A stretch of DNA of 64,000 nucleotides, taken from NCBI GenBank assembly GCA_907163375.1, contig CAJQUW010003174.1, forward strand, positions 682,001 to 746,000, in the 5' to 3' direction. Both the position numbers and the translations under genes were made by a program. Of this stretch, positions 34,092-45,707 are shown piece by piece. Positions within the stretch are counted from its first letter, which is position 1. Each line of letters begins with the position of its first letter. The notes below the pieces were generated by a model. That model was not told the DNA's origin, did not search any database, and saw only the letters and a program-made list of their open reading frames with translations. The stretch comes from Prostheceraeus crozeri. Its lineage: Eukaryota; Platyhelminthes; Polycladida; Euryleptidae.

Positions 34092-34680
34092 CACATAATT
34101 AGATTCATCTGCGCGCGCTTCGGTTTCCTAGAAAGGAAGAATTGTATGCAACCTTAATGTCGAAATGGCACATCAACTTGCTCCTTCTCGAATGGATAAT
34201 TCATGTATGGCTTGCTATTGGAAATGGCAAACAATAAGATGTCAGCAGAGGACAGTGGAGCCAGTGAGAGATGCGTGCGTGCTGTGATATCACTTCGTAC
34301 ACACCAAAACACACATCCCTGTCTTGGCTTCGGTTCAATGTATGCACTATACACTGAGAAATGCCGAGGAGAGGATCATCAAGTGAACTTATTTTCGTAC
34401 GCCTGCTACTTTCTTTAATAATGATCGGAAGGGCCAACATTATGGAGAAAACTTGTGGGCAATGATCTGAAGTCTTCGAATCTGAAGGAATTTTGGCAAT
34501 CGAAGCACTTTGCTGGAACTCACAGTAATCCGCAAGCGGCGCACGACTTTTTTCCTATCTCTGTAAGGTATTAGGAATTCCTTCTTGCCCACCTAATAGG
34601 TTCCTGAATGTGCCGTCAGTTTCGTATTAATCACACTTCTAGCAAACCGAAGCAGATAAACAAAATATTTAATTCTGTGG
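34092..34680. mobile_element. hAT-like element, copy 3, inserted in a LINE
   Basis: The left end is CACATAATTAGATTCATC and the right end ATTTAATTCTGTG plus one extra G. The duplication GAGGATGC (34084-34091) and GAAGATGC (34681-34688) differs at one base. The body closely matches the copy at 5055 throughout. The LINE coding frame can be followed across the insertion, which proves the order of events. Confidence 0.85.
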
Positions 34681-34785
34681 GAAGATGCTAACGACCGAGC
34701 GAAGTGGAGAACTGCCATACAAGCAAACCGTCGTACCCAATATGGATGGAACAATCGACGTTAAATGGCATAAGTAAGTAAGAGA
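34681..34785 (+). pseudogene. LINE ORF2 C-terminal fragment, 3' part
   Basis: Continues the frame broken at 34091: EDANDRAKWRTAIQANRR, with R-KWR the usual final block, then a stop near 34764. A short AAGTAAGTAAG run follows and probably marks the LINE 3' end. Confidence 0.65.
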
Positions 34786-35274
34786 ACAGTGTTGGCGATG
34801 CAGATCCGAAGGTGAGGAATTTGGAGTCAGTGACCCGCTTATGACCAAGGCCGTCGAAGTGCCATGCAATCTATCAACGACGGTTCGATGAGTTCAGCAA
34901 GTGCACTATGCCAACTGCACTCGCAGTTTCAGTGTAATTGAAGAGGGAAAATCAAATGTCGATCATTGAATATCAAGATGAAGACATCCAAACAAGGAGA
35001 AGTCAGTTTTTTGCAATTGAATGATTCCTCCTAAATATAGTTTAGTGTGGATAATAGCTTGTTTTCTTAGATCAATTACAGTAATTTCATTTTTGTAATT
35101 AATTCAAACAATTTCGAAAGTGTTGTTATTGAAGCACTTCTATTGTGAGTTCCATCATCAAATTCCTATGTGCTCCCAGTTGTTCCCTTATGGCTATCCA
35201 TGTAGTCCGGCAGCCAGAACGAGTTTCTGCAGGGAAATTGAAAAAATTGGACGCAGATTGCAGATTTTGGCTAA
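34786..35274. other. No gene recognised
   Basis: Possible LINE flank; no motif recognised. Confidence 0.35.
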
Positions 35275-35625
35275 AATGAAATTTTCTATGTTTTCTCTGA
35301 TTAAATGAAAAGCACTAAACCCAGAGTCATAATTTTTGACATGGAATGTCTTCAGGTCATTTCCTATGATGTGCATGTGCTATTATCATGCATCTAATCG
35401 TCAATGTATGTAAGAATGTGGCTGAATGTAGATAAAGTTGCTCAAAATGTTTAAATTTGCCGACATAAGGAGGCTCGCCAAATTTAAATGCGTTTAGTTT
35501 TATAGACAGGGGTGCATGAACATGAAAGAAAATGACCTGAAGATATTGCATGCCAAAAATTGTGACTCTTGGCTTAGTATCTTTCATTTAATCACAGAAA
35601 ACATTGAAAATATCATTTAAACCAA
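35275..35625. repeat. Foldback element
   Basis: Arms at 35275-35375 and 35507-35625 are inverted copies: TGATTAAATGAAAAGCACTA against TGATTAAATGAAAGATACTA, then AGAGTCA-AATTTTTG and CTTCAGGTCATTT in both. The loop is about 130 bp. Non-coding and without a clear target duplication. Confidence 0.7.
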
Positions 35626-35655
35626 ATACTGCAAATTGCGACCCATTGGATTTAC

Positions 35656-35812
35656 ATGTGTTTCTCTTTGATCCTGTCTGACAAGAAGAGGAACTCACTA
35701 GAACTCGGCAGACGTGCTGATTCGAAGTCTGCATACGGTGTACATCATTCTGTGATGACACTTTCGGCCTCGTTCCCTGCAGAAACTCGTTCTGGCTGCC
35801 GGACTAATGGTC
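35656..35812. repeat. Dispersed repeat R1, copy 2
   Basis: See the copy at 9686. Shared blocks include TTTCTTTGATCCT-like (here TTCTCTTTGATCCT), GATTCGAAG and TGCAGAAACTCG, at similar spacing. Confidence 0.5.
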
Positions 35813-36408
35813 TCAACAAGATCTTACCCTTCTCTTCTTATTCTGCTGCTGTTATCCTTCAAATTTCTTCAGTACGACTTATGCCGCGGTAGCCTTTCGC
35901 TTGTTCATCTTGCGATAATGTAAGCGGCTTTGCAAATCATTGATATGTGAACTTGTCGGAAAATATCTCACCTGAATGTAGGTCAGAAATAGTGACGTAA
36001 ATATCATATACTTCACAGACGTTCATTCAAGAAAACTTTCATGCTGTGTAGACGATCGTGATATTATTGCATGGATAATTGTAAACGCGCCTTAAGGCGA
36101 TGTCTTCACGCTATTCTATTAAAGTGCCTTTGTACTGAACCCGTCCACTGCGCTTAACTGCAGTTTAGACTGCGATTGCGAGCATAGCTCGTCATTTGAA
36201 CTGACACACAATGTGCGCTTTTCCAGTATATTATCGTCAAATTTCATTGTTGTCAATTTTTAAATAGAATTCAAATCTGTTTGCTGATCTTAAAATTTTG
36301 AAAAGGTGAGCGGCATTCACGTACAGGATCTTGTGACAATATGACCACATGACGATGCGTGGGGAGACATTGATATCTGCAGCACTGAGGGCGATTCTGG
36401 AAGCTACG
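35813..36408. other. No gene recognised
   Basis: No motif recognised; the minus frame at 36237-36533 runs across the border of the TTAA element and is not meaningful. Confidence 0.35.
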
Positions 36409-36412
36409 TTAA

Positions 36413-37403
36413 CCCTATCCATACCGGAGGGGGGGTGCCGATCGGCCCCCTGTCGCATTTTTGTTGTGGAGCTTTTGAAACTGAACCGATTGATCCAGGC
36501 TTTTGTGACTTTTAGTTTCAGGGTATTTCCCAACTTTTCGCCGAAAATCGTTGCATTTGGTTCATGGGAAAGTTAAATTTATGGCCCGTTTTGAAAAGTG
36601 CATTTTTTGAAAGTCTCAATTTTGCCTGATTTTGCAAACATCTGGTGCGCTAAGTTTTGACAAAGCAAGCTGAATATCAATTTTTTGCATCACATCACAA
36701 CTAGGTGTCCATAAATTGCACCATCAAGATGATATAGACATCAAAGATACTATAGACATCGATAAGAGTCATCCAAACTTGAATGTCATGTAAATACTAC
36801 TTATTTGCTTTTCAGTAGAAATGAGTCAACTAAGTTGCAACTAAGTAGTGTTCGTTCATATTGTTTTGAAAACTTCTGCTTATTCAGTGTCATTATTAGT
36901 CTTAATTACATTATTGGAAAGTAGCAAGACCTCTTAAATTGTTTCTGCAGATGAATAAAAGTAGTCAATTTTGAGTGAAAACTTTCCCTTTTCTGCTTAT
37001 GATTTATTTTTATTATTGGCAATGTCACATATTCAAATTTTGAATTTAAATTCATGATGTGTAGATAAACAAGTTTAGAGCATCAAATAGCATCATTCTC
37101 CTGATCATTAATTGTATGTGTCACTAACGTTATGGAACTAAAAGCACTGAATCTATGTTTGCAGTCGATGAGAAGAAAACATAAAAAATCCGCTTCATTT
37201 TGAAGTTAAAATTTTAAATCGCCATTTAAAGCATCAAGATGGACGAATTAGAAAAAACAGATACCACCGTTAGAAAGATCACACGCAGAATATTCGATGC
37301 CTGAAATTTCATGTACAACGGAGCAGTATTTAGGAAGTTAAGGAGGGTGGCCGAATCACCCCCCCGGGATGGCGATGCGCTTCAGAGCCCGGTATGGATA
37401 GGG
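36413..37403. mobile_element. piggyBac-like non-autonomous element
   Basis: TTAA (36409-36412), then CCCTATCCATACCGG; on the right CCGGTATGGATAGGG then TTAA (37404-37407). The 15-bp TIRs are perfect. GC-rich subterminal palindromes follow (GGGGGGGTGCCGATCGGCCC on the left, CCCCCCCGGG on the right). The interior of 991 bp is AT-rich with no transposase frame. TTAA targets and CCC-starting TIRs are the hallmark of piggyBac. A damaged relative lies at 63.2 kb. Confidence 0.85.
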
Positions 37404-37407
37404 TTAA

Positions 37408-39136
37408 AGTGAGGATGACTGTGATGTACACAATTGTAGGTGAGAGTGATGCAACTCCTATTTCCTATCGACTTTGAGCAGTTGTAAAGCTGCACACATG
37501 TTAATCACTGAGTGACAAGGAGCGGTTGGGTTGATCCGGAACTTGATCTAAGTCCTTTCTACTGAAAAAAAAGAATAAATGTTGCGTATGATTGGTTCAC
37601 ATCACATAGCGCTTCAATTACTGCTTGGCGCACGCCACAAAGATTTCATATTGAAAAAACTCGTTTTTTCATTTTTACTAATGGATTTGGAGAAATTCAA
37701 ACGAGTGCAGCCTATAAAGAGGAATTACAAAGTATACTGACAGGGTTGCGCCACCTAACCACATTCTCTTAGCCATCACAACGCATGACCACGGCCTACC
37801 ATTGATTTCAATGTGTATGTCCTTTTCCGTTAATCCATAGAGGTGAAAATCGCTATAGAACCGCGCGATATACAGCGAAGTTGCATGACAAATGAGCAGA
37901 CTTGCCATAGGACGGGATTTCTTGCTCCCATTCACATCCCATTCCAACAGAATTTTTAAAATCTACAGTTATTTAAAACAATTTTGAGAATAACTTTTGA
38001 AAGAAATAAGAACGAAAATTTTCCCAACTTTTCACTCATAGTCTATTGAGCATTCTCAAGGGTACAGACAAAGATTAACTACTGGATTACATACATGAAG
38101 TCATAACAAAATTTGAAAATCATAGAGTGGAAACTAGGCTAAAGGAACTGAAGTAAGCCTTACATTTGCATAGCTAACTTATATGTAAAAAGCAAGACAT
38201 CTAGGAAATTGTGCTTCATAGACTTAGGGAAAGAAAAAGCAAGCTGATTATCGAGCAACCGCGGTTTCACAGAATCCTTCTGTCCATTCAGATTAGGATG
38301 AAGTCTCTAAAGCTTCTGAATTTCATAGATTCTTAGATCGTCGTTCTTACAATTTTTTAAGATCTGAAAACTCTCCATAGAAATGCTGTTAGCTCCCATA
38401 ATAGTTCCCATGATAGCACTGCTGCAAATCTTAGCAACTCACTTGGAACTTGCTACCTGTCCATTGATATTTTCGTATGTTGCTAGATAACGCAAAACAA
38501 TCGCTAAAGAGGTAGGTCTACAATCCAACCCTGTAAACTTGCATTTCAATAATCTATGCAGTTTCCTCATAAGAGGTCATAAAAATCATGTCCTTTAATA
38601 GGTAGGATATCTGCCAGCTAGATAAGCCGTAGTAGGTTATAATTTAAGTATTTAAAAATGCTATCGATTCATCAAGCCTAATATACCCATGACAGGCCTA
38701 CTACAAATACATCCCTTCATTAAATATTCCTACCCAACCGATGCGAGTGGATGATATCTACTTCAAGCAATTGCAGCGCTTATAAGTGGAACGCCAGTTA
38801 GTCAATTTACTTTGCACATTGACACATTTGTAATTCCAATGTCTATTCAAGCACATTGTTCATGCGATGCCGGCACCTAGTCAACCTGAATGAAAACAGA
38901 TCCTTTCAGCTGGTGACTAGGTTTGAAAATAGACTGCATATAATGTACGTGTGGGGATCAAACACAGAAATTTCAAGCTGACAGATTTTCTGATGTCAAC
39001 TGGGATGATATCTCGCAATCAAGATGAGAAATTTACAATCACTTCTCTAACATAGTGTTAATCTCAGCGTCGACGTAAACTCTTCTGGTGGTCACATCGC
39101 AGAAACTTTTATGAAGCAGTTTTCCTTCTTCCACTC
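37408..39136. other. No gene recognised
   Basis: The 89-codon minus frame 37678-37947 has no motif. No repeats recognised. Confidence 0.4.
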
Positions 39137-39656
39137 CACAGAATTAGATTGTTTATTAACTGTATTATTTTTATAGAAGTCCAAACTGAATCAAAGCGAT
39201 GGCACATGCAGGAACTTACTAAGTGGGCAAAATGTTTTTAATACCTTACAGAGATAGAAAAATAGTCATGCATCGCTTGCGGATTGCTGTGAATTCCTTC
39301 AAAATGCTCCAATCACCACGATTCCTACAGATTCGAAGAATTCAGATCATTGCGCAAAAGTATTTCTGGACAATTTTGGGACCTCTGATCATTATTAAAA
39401 AAAGTTAGCAGGCGCACGAAAAAACGCTCACAAACTTCTCTGAAGAACTTGACATCGACTGTCTCTTTGCTGTGTGATGCGGTTGATAACAGTCACTGAA
39501 ACTTCAACAATTTGGTGTGCTTATTGCTGAACTGGCTGCTCATTGTTCGATTGCTATGGTATTTAGTCAGGAGATTGTGCCATTTCACTAACGTTACATG
39601 TTTCAATGCTTCCTTTCTAGTCAAAAAGAGGAAGAGACGACCTGTCTAATTCTGTG
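39137..39656. mobile_element. hAT-like element, copy 4 (inverted)
   Basis: CACAGAATTAGA at the left and TCTAATTCTGTG at the right, the same termini as the element at 2298 but with the body in reverse orientation. Blocks GTTGATAACAGTCACTGAAA and TTCGATTGCTATGG are shared. No convincing 8-bp duplication was found (TTCCACTC on the left, CTCTTGTC on the right), so the flanks may have rearranged. The 61-codon frame at 39223 is not conserved. Confidence 0.8.
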
Positions 39657-40569
39657 CTCTTGTCACATTCATGGTTTATACTACCTTCAGAAGTGCATTA
39701 TGCACATGGTATTCAAGCCGTTTGCGCGATCGATTTTATAGCTTTTAACATTCTTGTTATCAAATATTCTCCAAACTCAATTCAGTCCAATTGTGATTGT
39801 CTTCAATGAAATTCATGCCCAAATCTTACGAAAGAAATGCAAGGAATCAAAAGTACGCATTACAAGATCTTGCAAGTCATTTGTTTTTACAATAAAGGTC
39901 TACAGACATCGTCATCTGAATAATTTGTTATCTCTTCCTAATATCGTCGCAATGTTGAGAAACATAATAAAAAAGAAAAAATATAGACTTGCAATTTATC
40001 CACTTCCGTAAATTCTTTCATGGGAGAATTTATTGCATGAAAGTCGTTAGAGCGGTCTTAATGAGGCATGAGAAAGTCGCCATTACTCAGTCTCTCTTGA
40101 GCAGACAAATCTTTGGAATGTGCAACCAAATTACTCGCTAGACAAACTGATGAGAACTTAATAGGAAGTCACTTCAGTCTTATTTATCTGTTTGATGACT
40201 TAAAGAGGACGTAAAAACGAATGCAATTCACACAAGTTATTTCATCTGCATCTTAACTCAAATTAGAATCATCGATCAAAATCGCGAGGAAAATCAATTT
40301 TCAGAGTTTGGATACAAAATTGACAAATTTCAAAATGAGCGCATCAATGTAAAAGAAAAATAGTTACGAAATCCAAAAATGATTACCTTAGAAGGACATT
40401 TTACACATGATTTAATATTCTTCATGCAATTCTGATTAATTAGCAAGGATTTTTTTGGTAGTCACTGTTAAAATCAGATAAAATATGTGAACTCGTAGCA
40501 ATATTTTGAAATTTCATCTCATCAGATAATTCCTATGAAGAGTGAAGATGTCTTGGTTTCACATTCTGA

Positions 40570-41046
40570 GTATGTTATGGTAAGAACCAAGTAACCTGAT
40601 GTTCAGTTTAAAATTGCTTTCTTTCTTTTGGTGATATTTCGATCTAGATCATCGTCAGACAAGTGAATCACAGCTCAAGTGAACAAAAAATTCAATTTTG
40701 CAAACGAAGTTGCATAGAATTGACACTAGTGGCAAGCAAAGGCAAAGTCTACAGCTAGGAAAGAGATACAGCATAGAACAATTGAAGCAGATTGTACTAG
40801 ATTACAGTTTATCTGTTACAGGATTCGTGTGCAATCTGTTTTAACTGCTCTATGTTAGTCATCCCATTCGTAGCTATAGACTTTGCCTTTGCTTGCCACT
40901 AGTATGAATTCTATGCTACTTTGTTTACTTGAGCTGTGATTCACTTGTATGAAGATTATTTGTGGGTATAGATCGAAATATATCACCTAAAGAAAAATAA
41001 TAATTTTGACCTGAACATCAGCTTACTTGGTTCTACCCACAACATA
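40570..41046. repeat. Large palindromic (foldback) element
   Basis: Arms at about 40570-40760 and 40870-41046 are inverted copies: AGAACCAAGTAACCTGATGT against AGAACCAAGTAAGCTGATGT, GTGAATCACAGCTCAAGT in both, and ACTAGTGGCAAGCAAAGGCA in both. Indels of 10-20 bp separate the arms. No ORF. Confidence 0.8.
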
Positions 41047-41439
41047 CATACAATTCCTATGATGATTGCAATTTAATCATGAAAATATTACTACACCGTT
41101 CAACTCCATTCAAGAAGCCCTGACTGTGAGCTATATGACCTCCATTGACCTTTCCAGCAATGCAGTGAAGAATTTTGTTCATTCGAACTCATATTCATTG
41201 CAAAATATCACATAAATTCCTTCAAAATACTAATTTCAGCTCCTCACAGAGAAATAAGTGCCGGTATGGTATTTAGCTAGACAGGTAACTGAGGCCCATA
41301 AGTCAATACCAGCCCTTACTATACCACAAATACCGTTACAACCGACATAAGGAAATGAATCTCAATCCGCACAAGAAATAACGATTTCTACCAGGCTACC
41401 TCGGAGAGCAATTCAGCGCGTTTCATGAGGTCGAAGTGA

Positions 41440-41680
41440 TATTTCAATGCTTGGTGCTCCTCGCAACACCATGAAAAATGGCTTGCCGGCTGGGAATCGA
41501 ACCCAGTTCTCGAACTGCTGGCGCGGCGTGAAGATCAAATACGACGTCATATGCACGCTGGAAGCTTTACTTGCTCCTCCTGACGTGGTCATGGACAGTG
41601 TGCTTCCTTGGTCTTGGTGATCTTCATGCCGCGCTTCCCAGCCGGCAAGCCATTTTTCCGCAAGGCGCGTTGAAATATCG
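41440..41680. repeat. Palindromic element with tRNA-like B box
   Basis: AAAAATGGCTTGCCGGCTGG (about 41474) is inverted at about 41640-41661, and GCGGCGTGAAGATCA is inverted as TGATCTTCATGCCGC. On the minus strand the left arm reads TGGGTTCGATTCCCAG, a B box within a TPsiC-like hairpin. The arms extend outward to TGATATTTCAA/TTGAAATATC. It looks like an inverted pair of tRNA-derived units. Confidence 0.65.
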
Positions 41681-42171
41681 AACTCATAAGAAAGTAAAGA
41701 AATTGTGACAGATTTATTTCATGTTTTAACGCTTGCTTTTCATTGATGATTTAAAGCTCTGTGCATTGGAAATAGGTTTAAATATCAAATACGTATTCTG
41801 AAATGGCTCTAAATTCCTTCTTTTTAAACGCGCTATTAAACCGTGATTTCAAACGTGCTATCAAAAGACGTCATGAGCTCTAAGTGAGATTCCAATGATC
41901 GATAAGTATGCCATAGACCTGTTGATAGGCGCCTTGATCCTTTACTCACTGTGAGAACCGAGCGAATGAGCAATCCCACTGTATATCCATGACTTGGTAG
42001 AGAGGCGAATGCGAAGGATGACATAAACAAAGAAAATAGTAAACGAACTGTTTAATGTCAAGCGAGCAGCTTGTTGTTGACATAAAAACTTCAAAACAAC
42101 GGTTGATTTCAAAGAAACAACACAAAATACAATCTTTAAAACAAATAAGCACAACATGTTTATTGTATTAA

Positions 42172-43051
42172 TCCTCGTCCCATTGGGATGGAGCTTTTTC
42201 CGCCCCCCCTGGCGAATTTTTGATACTTTCTACGTATTATGCAACTTTTGATTAAAGGAAAATAATTTTGACACAATACTTTTGGCGGAGATCCATTTTA
42301 AAATTTGAATGTTTGGAATATTTTGGCTGATTTCGGTACATTCACTTCTAGTGTATCTTGTGGTATCAATTCTTTCAATTCTTGATGAAATAAGTTGAGA
42401 TCACATGAAGGATTCTTCCTATGAATACACAGACAACCACAAATGGAAAGTTTTCTGCATCTTATCAGCAATTATTGAAAATTTGCAGAATCATGTTGCT
42501 TTTAACCTCTGTGTCTCGATGAAAGTTAACTGAAATTCACCGAAAATGCACACTGTAAACTGTCACCTCCTAAAAACGAAGAATTTTTGGAGGTTTCGTG
42601 AAATAGAGTGTTGACATACTAAAGAGAACAATAACCCTAGTGTGCTAGCCTCCTAAAACGCTTTGCTTTAGTATTTTTTTATTAGTTACGAATAGTGTCT
42701 TGCTTTAGTGTGTGGTTTAGGAGGTGCTGGTTTAGAGTGCATAGATGGTGAAATGTGCGATTTTAGTGGCTTCTGAGTTGAACAAAAAGTTTGAATTATC
42801 TGACCTTTCACTTGATAATTATCATTTTATGAGCCATCTAGGCCAGATCTTTCGATTAGTGCATAGGTCATTAGTTTTTGTTGTCATTTTCCATTTCAAA
42901 CATCGATCAAATGGAAATGTGTCAAAAATTGACGATTTTTTACCTTTGAACTTCTCCTCATTCGATGTCCTTTCAATTGATGTGTGGTTTACAAAAATTG
43001 GCTTAATAGTTTACTCAGCGCATTCAGAAAGGTGCCTCACTGGGCCGGGAG
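42172..43051. mobile_element. TTAA-family element T1, full copy
   Basis: TTAA at 42168-42171 and 43052-43055 flank ends reading TCCTCGTCCCATTGGG (left) and CTCCCGGCCCAGTGAGG (right, inverted). The TIRs are imperfect and similar to those at 154, 17008 and 54596. The body aligns with 17.0-18.0 and 53.9-54.6 kb. It contains the nested element at 42551-42739. The plus frame 42745-43068 falls in repeat and is not considered coding. Confidence 0.7.
42551..42739. mobile_element. CACTG-ended MITE with CCTCCTAAA repeats
   Basis: The ends are CACTGTAAACTGTCACCTCC and, inverted, CACTCTAAACCAGCACCTCC. Both flanks read CA. CCTCCTAAA recurs internally on both strands. The sibling T1 copies at 17.7 and 54.2 kb lack it. 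Confidence 0.7.
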
Positions 43052-43109
43052 TTAATACATCTTTTTAAAAGAAACTTTTGTTTTGGCAGTAGTTGTACGA
43101 GATGACATA

Positions 43110-43453
43110 CACTGTAAACCGTTGACTGACAATTGACAGACATTTATCCTACAAAATCTATTTTGTCGGTCATTGTTAGTTCTTGTAGGATGATTGCCAC
43201 TGAACACCTACAATATCTGAAAAAAGCGACAAAATGAAAAGCAATGAATTGTAGTTTAAATTTAATCAAAAAAAGTAGGTAATTAATCAAATTATGTCAA
43301 AATAAATCATGTTTTGCCACACAATAATACAGATTGCCCAAAAGTTAAGCAATCACTGATCGAAAAAATCAATCAATATTCAACAATTTTCTTCACAAAC
43401 TATTAAGAAAATTATAATATGAATAGATAATTGTCGGTCTCCGGTTTACAGTG
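43110..43453. mobile_element. CACTG-ended MITE, family with TCCTACAA motif, copy 1
   Basis: The ends are CACTGTAAACCGTTGACTGA and CCGGTTTACAGTG. The flanks are TA (left) and AA (right). The left 150 bp is nearly identical to the inverse of the right part of the element at 55269. Non-coding. Confidence 0.75.
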
Positions 43454-44329
43454 AACCAATTAATCCCTAACAACGAAGCATTTTCAAGCTTTGGAAATTA
43501 GATGACTAAATGATAAATGATGCATTTTTGGTTTTTAATCACTGCATTATTGCATATATTATTATTATACATATCAAAATACTGCATTACTGTAATTATT
43601 CAACAAATTCCATTTTCTTTTGTAATTCAAAAATTGTAGACAACGAAATTCGTGCTTTAGTCCATTTCGCATTGAAATTTCTGGGTGGATATCTCATAGT
43701 CGAGAAATGCAGTGAAATCATGTAATGTCAAGTCTTCAGTGATTAATGTTGCAAAACATGTCGACAATATGTTAAACCTCGTTTATTTCACATAGATTCA
43801 GAAAATTTTGGAAAGGACTGAGATTGCTTTGTCTCAGTCTTAATGGCATCAGTATTTCCGCAAGCACAGAGAAGTTCTCATGCTCTTATGAACTAAATAT
43901 CTTTTAGGATGACGCCATCATTCGACACGCTAAGAAAAAAATTGAAAATGATTTCAATTTCAACAATGTCTTATTCTGTTTTTCAATTTTCACTACCCTC
44001 ATGCATAAAAGTTGATGATGAAGGTAAAGAAAAATAGATAACATTCAATATGTCTGATACGGTAATCAATTGACTTTATATAGAGATAGAACTGATAAGA
44101 ATAGTGAAGCACTGGGACAGCTAAAACCACAAAAATCTCATCAGTGTTTAAGTCGATAGAGGCTGCATAGAGCGGAGAAGAGTATCAGAATTCATCAAAA
44201 ATGTTGCGTAGAGTTATGTAGCAGAATGATTCTGAAATAGTAGTTGTAATTTCAGAGTTAAAAAGTTTGTTTTGCACCTTTTTGGCTCAGGGTAATTCTT
44301 GTTCGCAACAAATATGGAACAATCAAACA

Positions 44330-44790
44330 TTCAGTTGCAACCTCAGTTGAGAAGTGGAAACAGACCTGAATTGCTGCCATTTCATCCAATATCAGGAATC
44401 ATCAGCAGGCCTAGTTCACATCTCTCAACATTGACACACTCCCTATTTAAAGTTGAAGCCATGTCGGGGTAAATTTGAGATTTGCAATTAGCAAGTTAGT
44501 GAAATTTCCACGGACATTCATTAAATATCACTTGAAACACACAACTGGCAAATCAACTAAGTTAGTGCGCCTGCAATAATTAATGAATTTTTATCAATTC
44601 TGTTTCCTTTTTCCAACTGATGATGCAACTCTATTTCATTATCCTATTTACATTGTGTTTTCAAAAAGCAGCATTTATTATTTCAGGCGCAGTAGCTCAG
44701 GCGATTTGCCAAGTAATGTGTTTAAAGTGATATTTAATGAATGTCCGTCGAAATTTCATTGTCTTGTTTGTAAAGTATTCTGTAGACCCA
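44330..44790. repeat. Inverted-repeat element, family FB-A, copy 3
   Basis: GTTGCAACCTCAGTTGAGAA (44335) with its degenerate inverse at 44614-44632, and GGACATTCATTAAATATCAC (44513) inverted at about 44723-44742. The left arm matches 7.8 kb and the centre matches 31.9 kb. Non-coding. Confidence 0.65.
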
Positions 44791-45226
44791 TTTAAAACAC
44801 CCGTTAAGATCTTATCGACAAAAATGTCAAATCAATGAGGATATGCATGTTGTAGCACTGCAGTCGGATCATGTTCAGGTCAGGTTCCGGATAAAACCCA
44901 CTTTCCATGGAGGCTCCTGGAGATCAAACAGATGAACTGATATTGCTCCTGAACTATAATAGCTACGACACCATTTTTGCAGGATTTCAGTTTCTACGTA
45001 TTTCTGATCATCAATCTAAATATGATCAAGGAAACATCAAAATATTCACATTTCTTTCAATGCATTTTCGAAAATCAAGACTTTTCGTCAACTTCTTGCA
45101 CTAGGACATCTTAAACAATTTAAATTACTTGTTATAGACCAGTGACAAAGTACAAATACTCACAAATGCATGCTCATTCTTCCACAACATCTTTGTACTT
45201 GTTTTATGAATATTGACGCCTTTTTA

Positions 45227-45707
45227 GGCCTCTGTTGCACAGAATAAGACGTTTTCCATCTTCCATGTCACTCACCTTTTTGTACATTCTTCATAAGGCG
45301 TGATGAGACGGTTTTCATCTGCCGTCTTCCATCTTCCATGGACCGTAGTCACACTAAGGAAATCCATTTCCGATTCCATTTCTGATACATTGCTCCTCTT
45401 CGCAAATCACAGTTTCCTATATCTTCCCTCAGACGTCAATTCGCGCTGTTCTAATTTCAGAACAGTCTCGCGGCTGATGCCTGATGGATGATGGACTTCA
45501 TCAGCCGGATAGTTTCAAGCCTTATGTCCGATGGACGACACCTTATGACTTTTCGTGTGTGACAGCGTGATGGACGATGAAGATGGCTTATGGCTGATGA
45601 CTTTTTCTGTGTGATAGGTTGTATTCTTTTCTACATGCAATTGAAGGATAATCCCAAATGAAAGATGGAAGATGGAAGACACCTTGTTCTATGCGGGCCA
45701 GCGGTCC
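45227..45707. repeat. Inverted-repeat element with GATGGAAGATGG ends
   Basis: The left end GGCCTCTGTTGCACAGAATA, then TTCCATCTTCCAT, is inverted on the right as GATGGAAGATGGAAGAC, then TTCTATGCGGGCC. The interior holds many GATGGA/TCATC repeats. Flanks TTA (left) and TAA (right) give no clean duplication. Harbinger-like ends are a possibility only. Confidence 0.55.
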
